44,843 nt of DNA from Comamonas sp. (GTDB lineage Bacteria; Pseudomonadota; Gammaproteobacteria; Burkholderiales; Burkholderiaceae_C), in contig JADMKK010000006.1 in assembly GCA_015478895.1 (NCBI GenBank), positions 1-44,843 of the forward strand, given 5' to 3'. Each line of letters opens with the position of its first letter. The first letter of the stretch is position 1. A program made the position numbers and the translations under genes. The notes beneath the pieces are model-generated. The model worked only from the letters and a program-made list of their open reading frames with translations, ran no database searches and was not told the origin of the DNA. Below are positions 40,529-44,843 of this stretch, in pieces.

Positions 40529-42244
40529 TCAATCTAGCACTGTGGCTGTGGAGGTGGTTGCTGCCGCTTCAGCATCCTGCAGCCACCGCCACATGACTTT
40601 GCCGCTACCACTCTTGGGCAAGGCCTCCACCAACGAGACCAAGCGCGGCACTTTGTATGCAGCCATGTTGTCGCGGCACCAGGCAATGATGTCCTCCTCA
40701 CTGACCTGCCCTTTGTGTGCGGCACGCAGCACCACCACCGCTTTGACCGTTTCGCCGCGGTAAGCATCTTTGGCAGCGATGATGCAGGCTTCCTGAATGG
40801 CGGGGTGGCGAAACATCAACGCTTCCACCTCTGCCGGCCAGACCTTGAATCCGCTGGCATTGATCATGCGTTTGAGGCGGTCGGTAATGAAAAAGTAACC
40901 ATCTTCATCCACATGGCCCAGATCGCCAGTGCGGAAAAACTTGCGGCCTTCAATCTCCACAAATGCCGCTGCGGTAGCCGCTTCATTGCCCCAGTAACCT
41001 GAGAACACTTGAGGTCCAGCGACCACAATCTCGCCCTGCTCTCCAACGCCCAGCTCCTGCAAGGTATCGGGGTCCACCACCAGCGCTTGCGTATTGATAA
41101 ACGGAATGCCCAAGCACTGCTGCTTGGCGTTGTCTGGCGGATTGCTGTGCGAGGGCGCTGCCGTTTCCGTCAACCCATAGCCTTCTTGATAACGCAAGCC
41201 ATATTCTTCCCATAACCGTTGGGCAACTGCTTGCGGCATCGCTGCACCGCCGCCTCCAATATAGATAAGGCTGCTCAAATCAAACTGTTTGAAGTTGGGG
41301 CTTGCAAACAGGTCAATCACCATGGTGGGAATATTGGTCCAATTGGTGACTTTGTGCTGCGAGATCAATTGCCCCGCTAGCTCTCTGTCCCAGCGTGGCA
41401 TCAGCAGCATGGTGGCACCGGCATAAATGCTGGCGTGCATGACGGACACCATGCCTGTGATGTGGAACATGGGAATCACCGCCAGGATCACGTTCTCGCT
41501 AGACGCGTTTCCCCATACCGAAGAGGCGATTGCGTTCGACATGATGCTGGCATGCGTATGCATGCAACCTTTAGGCATGCCCGTAGTGCCGCTGGTGTAG
41601 GGCAGCACACTGAGGTCAGACGGACCCACGTCCAGCGCAGGCGGCGTATCCTGGCAAGCCAAGGCTTGTTTCCAGCTCACCACCCTGCCGTTTTCTAGCT
41701 GCAGTGGGGCTCGCTCCATCGTCAACCAGGCTTGCCACACCTCAGGCATGTACTCCCGCTGCGCAGGTGCTGGCAAGTAGTCACCCAGCTGGGTTACGAC
41801 CATATGCTGTAGCTGGTGCTCAGCAGGCAACTCGTTGCTGGCTTTTGCCAGCTCTGCCCCCAAATCCGCCGTCGTGATCGCGACTTTGACGTTGGCATCG
41901 GTGATGTAGTGCTGCAGCTCCTGCGCCAGATTCATCGGATTGACGGGCACCACCACCGCATTAGCCCGCAGGATGGCAAAGTGCGCCAGTACCAGCTGCG
42001 GCAGGTTTTGCATCAGCAAGATGACCCTGTCCCCCTTGCGCACTCCTACGCTATGCAGGTGAGCCGCCATGCGTTGCGCCTCATCCGCAAGATCACGGTA
42101 ATTCACCACACGACCAAAAAAACGAATCGCTGCCTTAGAGGGATAACGCCGTGCGCTGGTCGCCAAGTTGTCCCACAAGGAGGTTTCTGGCAGGGTCAAA
42201 GTATGGGGGACACGTCGAGGCCAATGTTGAAAGTGTGGGCGCAT
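40529..42244 (-). CDS. AMP-forming acyl-CoA synthetase (fatty-acid or aryl acid CoA ligase)
   Basis: This 571-residue adenylate-forming enzyme activates a carboxylic acid with ATP and CoA. Motifs are the P-loop YTSGTTGMPKG (216-226), YGLTETA (356-362), the hinge region TGD (439-441) with TDRLKRMINASGFKVWP, and the catalytic Lys549 in PKSGSGKVMWRW. The length (571) fits long-chain or aryl-CoA ligases such as AlkK/FadD-like proteins. The specificity cannot be read from these motifs. ATG 42244 is the only upstream start; the N-terminus MRPHFQHWPRRVPHTL looks natural. It is divergent from the receptor/cyclase pair, with a palindrome in the intergenic region. Confidence 0.93.
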   Translation of the reverse strand: MRPHFQHWPRRVPHTLTLPETSLWDNLATSARRYPSKAAIRFFGRVVNYRDLADEAQRMAAHLHSVGVRKGDRVILLMQNLPQLVLAHFAILRANAVVVPVNPMNLAQELQHYITDANVKVAITTADLGAELAKASNELPAEHQLQHMVVTQLGDYLPAPAQREYMPEVWQAWLTMERAPLQLENGRVVSWKQALACQDTPPALDVGPSDLSVLPYTSGTTGMPKGCMHTHASIMSNAIASSVWGNASSENVILAVIPMFHITGMVSVMHASIYAGATMLLMPRWDRELAGQLISQHKVTNWTNIPTMVIDLFASPNFKQFDLSSLIYIGGGGAAMPQAVAQRLWEEYGLRYQEGYGLTETAAPSHSNPPDNAKQQCLGIPFINTQALVVDPDTLQELGVGEQGEIVVAGPQVFSGYWGNEAATAAAFVEIEGRKFFRTGDLGHVDEDGYFFITDRLKRMINASGFKVWPAEVEALMFRHPAIQEACIIAAKDAYRGETVKAVVVLRAAHKGQVSEEDIIAWCRDNMAAYKVPRLVSLVEALPKSGSGKVMWRWLQDAEAAATTSTATVLD

Positions 42245-42328
42245 AGCAGCTGTTTCATCTCAGTGTTGGGAATGGCTTCAAGCTATCGCTTCAGGGGAAA
42301 TTAAGCATTCGGGAAGTACCCCAGAAAT

Positions 42329-42344
42329 GGTCACCTCAGTGACC
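42329..42344. promoter_or_regulatory. Palindrome in the acyl-CoA synthetase / binding protein intergenic region
   Basis: GGTCAC (42329-42334) and GTGACC (42339-42344) flank CTCA, a 6-bp perfect dyad 85 bp upstream of the synthetase start. It could be an operator, for example of a TetR/FadR-type regulator of fatty-acid genes, but no regulator lies nearby. Confidence 0.35.
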
Positions 42345-42512
42345 CCGTTCTCCACCAGCCACAAGCCGCTAGCCACCAGCGCTTGGCCATTTCTCAAATT
42401 CCTTTTTGTAATAACACCGCACATCCATTTGCCGCCATGCCGACGGTCTTAACGCGCTACATTTCTTGCTTATTCTTGATGTTTCATAACCAACTTCAAG
42501 AGCGTGGTGCAA

Positions 42513-43502
42513 ATGCAGTCATGGCCTCGTCGTCAATTTTTAGGCATGTGCGGCAGCGCCTTGCTGGCGACGCCCTTGATTGGCCGATCCAACACTCAGG
42601 CATTGCGTATCGCAGAGCTGAAAATGGTTCCGCATGCAGCCTTGGATGCCGACGAGCGCGGCTTTGTGGCTGGGTTGGCAAAGGCAGGCTATATCCAAGG
42701 CATTAATCTGCACATTGAGCGTTTCGACGCCCAAGGCGATCCGCAAAAACTGGCCCAATTGGCAGAGCAAATCAGCCTCTCCAAGTTTGACTTGATTCAC
42801 ACTATTTCAACCCTGCCCACCCAGCAAGTGCTGCAGTTCGTCAAATACACGCCGGTAGTGTTCTCTTCGGTGACCGATCCATTGTTTGCCAACATCTTGC
42901 CCCAAAGTACTTTCAAAGGGCGCAAGACGCATAGCAACATTACTGGGATCGGCGATCAATGGCCCGTAGATCTGCAATTTCATGTCTATGCGAGCCTGGC
43001 CCCCAAGGCCAAGGTCTGGGGCACGTTATACAACCCCGCAGAGGCCAACTCCATCATTCATTTACAGCGCATGCGGGCCACCGCCCATGCGCGTGGCGTG
43101 CAACTGCTAGAGGCCCAAGTCACTCACCCCGACCAAGTTAGCCAAGCAGCCCTGACTTTGGCTCCTCAGGTACGGGCAATCACCATTACTTCGGACAACA
43201 CCAGCAGCGCTCGGATCGAGGACTTGGCTGGTGTCTGCAATGATTACCAACTGCCCTTGTTTGCTGGAGACATTGACAGCATCGAACGCGGGGCCGTAGC
43301 CGCTTATGGACTGAATTACTTTCTTGTGGGCTATGCCGCTGGGCGCAAGGCGGCGCTCATTCTTCGGGGCGTAAACCCGGCTGAACTGGAGTGGACACGA
43401 ATCGAAAAATACAGCTTGGCACTCAACCTCAAAGCTGCCCAGCGACAAGGAGTCTCGCTGTCCGAAACCGTACAGGCCCGCGCCCACCGTCTGATTCGTT
43501 GA
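42513..43502 (+). CDS. ABC-type solute-binding protein (TrpX-like, PF04392-type)
   Basis: This periplasmic receptor of about 329 residues belongs to the ABC_sub_bind/TrpX group (TrpX-type and YtsA-like substrate-binding proteins). Typical parts are the opening ALRIAELKMVPHAALDADER, VFSSVTDPLFANIL, ITGIGDQWPVDLQF and KVWGTLYNPAEANSI. The N-terminus MQSWPRRQFLGMCGSALLA has a twin-arginine motif RRQFLG before the hydrophobic stretch, so Tat export is likely. ATG 42513 is chosen over GTG 42504. No permease or ATPase lies next to it: only 1 bp separates it from a diguanylate cyclase, which suggests a sensory rather than transport role. Confidence 0.85.
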   Translation: MQSWPRRQFLGMCGSALLATPLIGRSNTQALRIAELKMVPHAALDADERGFVAGLAKAGYIQGINLHIERFDAQGDPQKLAQLAEQISLSKFDLIHTISTLPTQQVLQFVKYTPVVFSSVTDPLFANILPQSTFKGRKTHSNITGIGDQWPVDLQFHVYASLAPKAKVWGTLYNPAEANSIIHLQRMRATAHARGVQLLEAQVTHPDQVSQAALTLAPQVRAITITSDNTSSARIEDLAGVCNDYQLPLFAGDIDSIERGAVAAYGLNYFLVGYAAGRKAALILRGVNPAELEWTRIEKYSLALNLKAAQRQGVSLSETVQARAHRLIR

Positions 43503-43503
43503 C

Positions 43504-44760
43504 ATGCTTTTCATACGCTTGAGAGCCATTGTCTTGCTTCAACTCGCTGCAGCGCTGTTGATTGTCACTCTGGGCTTGGGCACTTACGTGGACATTCGCA
43601 GCCATGCACTAAATAAGCACTATCGCCTCATCAGCACAGCCATGGAACGCATACATCACAAGAACGATGCGCTTTCCACGCTGATAGCGCAAAGCATTCT
43701 GGGCCGCGATATTTTGCTGTCTGCCAGCTATGACAGTGACTTGGCACAACTCAATGCCAGCATGGAGGAATTCGAGCAACTCGTTCAAGCGGAAGGCTTG
43801 CGCCTTGCCGGTGAAATTATTGACATACGCGCGAGCAGCCAAGATCTACGCCACTCGGAGCGACAGGCCCTAGAGATGATGCGCAGCGAGGATTGGGTGA
43901 CCGCCAGGAGCATCATTTTCAACACCTCCAATGACTTGGCAATCAAGCTGCAAGCGATCGATAGTGAGATCGCCTTTGGCGCCTTGCGCAGTGAAATGGC
44001 ACAGCGTGTCCAAGCCTTGGAATGGATGCGTAAGTTCATGATGGCCTTGCGCATGGTGGCTGTCGCACTGCTGCTGTGGGCAGGCCAGCGTTATTCTCAG
44101 CGCATGCAAGCTGATTTGTCAGAGCAACGCCGCCTGCGCAAGGCGCTTAGCCAGGCCAATGAGGGCCTGGAATCCAAAGTGCATCAACGCACCCTGGAGC
44201 TGGAAATTGCCAATAACAAATTAGCCACCATGAGTCTGACCGATGCACTGACAAATTTACCCAATCGCCGCAACTTTGACTTCACCCTGGAACGTGAATG
44301 GCTGCGCGCCCAAAGAGAAGGACATGGGCTGACATTGGGCATGATTGATGTGGACTGGTTCAAAGCCTATAACGATCACTACGGCCACCCTGCGGGCGAT
44401 GCCTGTTTGCAAAAATTGGCCCAAGCCCTGAGTCAATGCATGCTGCGCCCCAGCGATCTAGTGGCGCGCTATGGTGGCGAGGAATTTGTATTTCTCGCGC
44501 CAGCGACGGACATGGCAGGCTCAAAAATCATCGCAGAGCGCATCGTGCAAGCAGCTCGTAACTTGCGCATTCCCCATGAAGGCTCGCCTTTTCAATTTGT
44601 TACGATCAGCGTGGGAATTGCATCTTCCGTCGACTGCCACTATCGCCGTGGCTATGTCAACTTGCTGGAAATTGCAGACCACGCGTTATATGAAGCCAAA
44701 CAAGCCGGGCGCAATTGCTGGGTGGCAACTACGCCTTTGCTGTTTACGCCAGAGCTCTAA
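43504..44760 (+). CDS. Membrane diguanylate cyclase (GGDEF domain) with periplasmic sensor
   Basis: This 418-residue protein makes c-di-GMP from two GTP. TM1 (about 9-27) and TM2 (about 176-196) enclose an all-helical periplasmic domain of about 150 residues. A cytoplasmic coiled coil (LRKALSQANEGLESKVHQ) leads to the GGDEF domain. The active-site motif is GGEEF (324-328), and the inhibitory I-site RPSD (315-318) is five residues before it, so feedback inhibition is expected. ISVGIAS and the DADHALYEAKQAGRN region are intact, so it should be active. The start overlaps the upstream receptor's stop region by 1 bp spacing, implying co-expression and pairing. Confidence 0.92.
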   Translation: MLFIRLRAIVLLQLAAALLIVTLGLGTYVDIRSHALNKHYRLISTAMERIHHKNDALSTLIAQSILGRDILLSASYDSDLAQLNASMEEFEQLVQAEGLRLAGEIIDIRASSQDLRHSERQALEMMRSEDWVTARSIIFNTSNDLAIKLQAIDSEIAFGALRSEMAQRVQALEWMRKFMMALRMVAVALLLWAGQRYSQRMQADLSEQRRLRKALSQANEGLESKVHQRTLELEIANNKLATMSLTDALTNLPNRRNFDFTLEREWLRAQREGHGLTLGMIDVDWFKAYNDHYGHPAGDACLQKLAQALSQCMLRPSDLVARYGGEEFVFLAPATDMAGSKIIAERIVQAARNLRIPHEGSPFQFVTISVGIASSVDCHYRRGYVNLLEIADHALYEAKQAGRNCWVATTPLLFTPEL

Positions 44761-44772
44761 GAAATTGGCTTG

Positions 44773-44790
44773 GAACCCTGTGCAGGGTTC
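44773..44790 (+). terminator. Hairpin after the diguanylate cyclase gene
   Basis: GAACCCTG (44773-44780) and CAGGGTTC (44783-44790) form a perfect 8-bp stem 12 bp after the stop. The following TTAGGGCG has only two T residues, so termination strength is uncertain. Confidence 0.5.
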
Positions 44791-44843
44791 TTAGGGCGTG
44801 TTCACATTACCGCAGGTGTTCGCAAATCAAAGCGATGGAGACG

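Noticed and set aside
44790-44843. Edge of an insertion sequence (GGGCGTGTTCACATT resembles some IS terminal repeats)
   Set aside because: Only about 50 bp are visible and no transposase is present, so it cannot be supported.
1-44843. CRISPR array, prophage or restriction-modification system
   Set aside because: No regularly spaced long direct repeats, integrase, capsid, methylase or nuclease genes were found; the only phased repeats are the 11-bp operator-type arrays.

Overview
The window looks like chromosomal DNA of a betaproteobacterium of the order Burkholderiales, most likely family Comamonadaceae and Comamonas-like. This rests on protein flavour (two-gene pyruvate dehydrogenase with an 'aceE'-type E1, a BioMN-like ECF pair, TRAP and TrpX-like solute receptors, DUF3297), on a moderately GC-rich composition, and on a dispersed intergenic repeat with TAGCTATCAA/TTGATAGCT cores that I associate with this family. 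No database search was possible; identifications come from reading translations and motifs.

Layout. 1-3.1 kb: start of aceF and all of aceE (minus strand). 3.4-6.6 kb: a membrane PAS histidine kinase and FixJ-type regulator. 6.7-9.8 kb: folD and prlC, each closed by an intrinsic terminator. 9.9-13.1 kb: a decayed stretch, a LysE-type exporter divergent from a MocR-type PLP regulator with phased operators, then a small XRE-HTH/two-TM regulator with an odd triplicated turn and an 11-bp-phased promoter array. 13.4-15.5 kb: a chemoreceptor whose tail runs into a dead IS4-family transposase end. 15.5-20.2 kb: an RRM RNA-binding protein, a small conserved-looking ORF, tex and a DUF72 gene. 20.3-27.8 kb: a FimV-like protein, prfB (with its programmed +1 frameshift), pepN and fbp. 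28-32.6 kb: two small proteins, an ABC ATPase divergent from a TesA-type lipase, and a 7TM histidine kinase/LuxR regulator operon. 32.8 kb: tRNA-Ser(GGA). 33-36 kb: a complete TRAP transporter (dctP, dctQ, dctM). 36.4-40.3 kb: a small membrane protein, FMN reductase, ECF ATPase and transmembrane pair, universal stress protein, 2OG-Fe dioxygenase. 40.5-44.8 kb: an acyl-CoA synthetase divergent from a solute-binding protein/GGEEF diguanylate cyclase pair.

How it fits together. Most genes are housekeeping: pyruvate oxidation, one-carbon folate metabolism, peptide turnover, translation termination and gluconeogenesis. Over these lie several sensory modules: two two-component systems, one chemoreceptor, one MocR regulator, one HTH/2TM regulator and one receptor-cyclase pair. 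The places most likely to hold something undescribed are the HTH/2TM locus at 12.4-13.1 kb (phased TGTCA array plus a repeat expanded inside the HTH) and the binding-protein/diguanylate cyclase pair at 42.5-44.8 kb, which has no permease or ATPase beside it.
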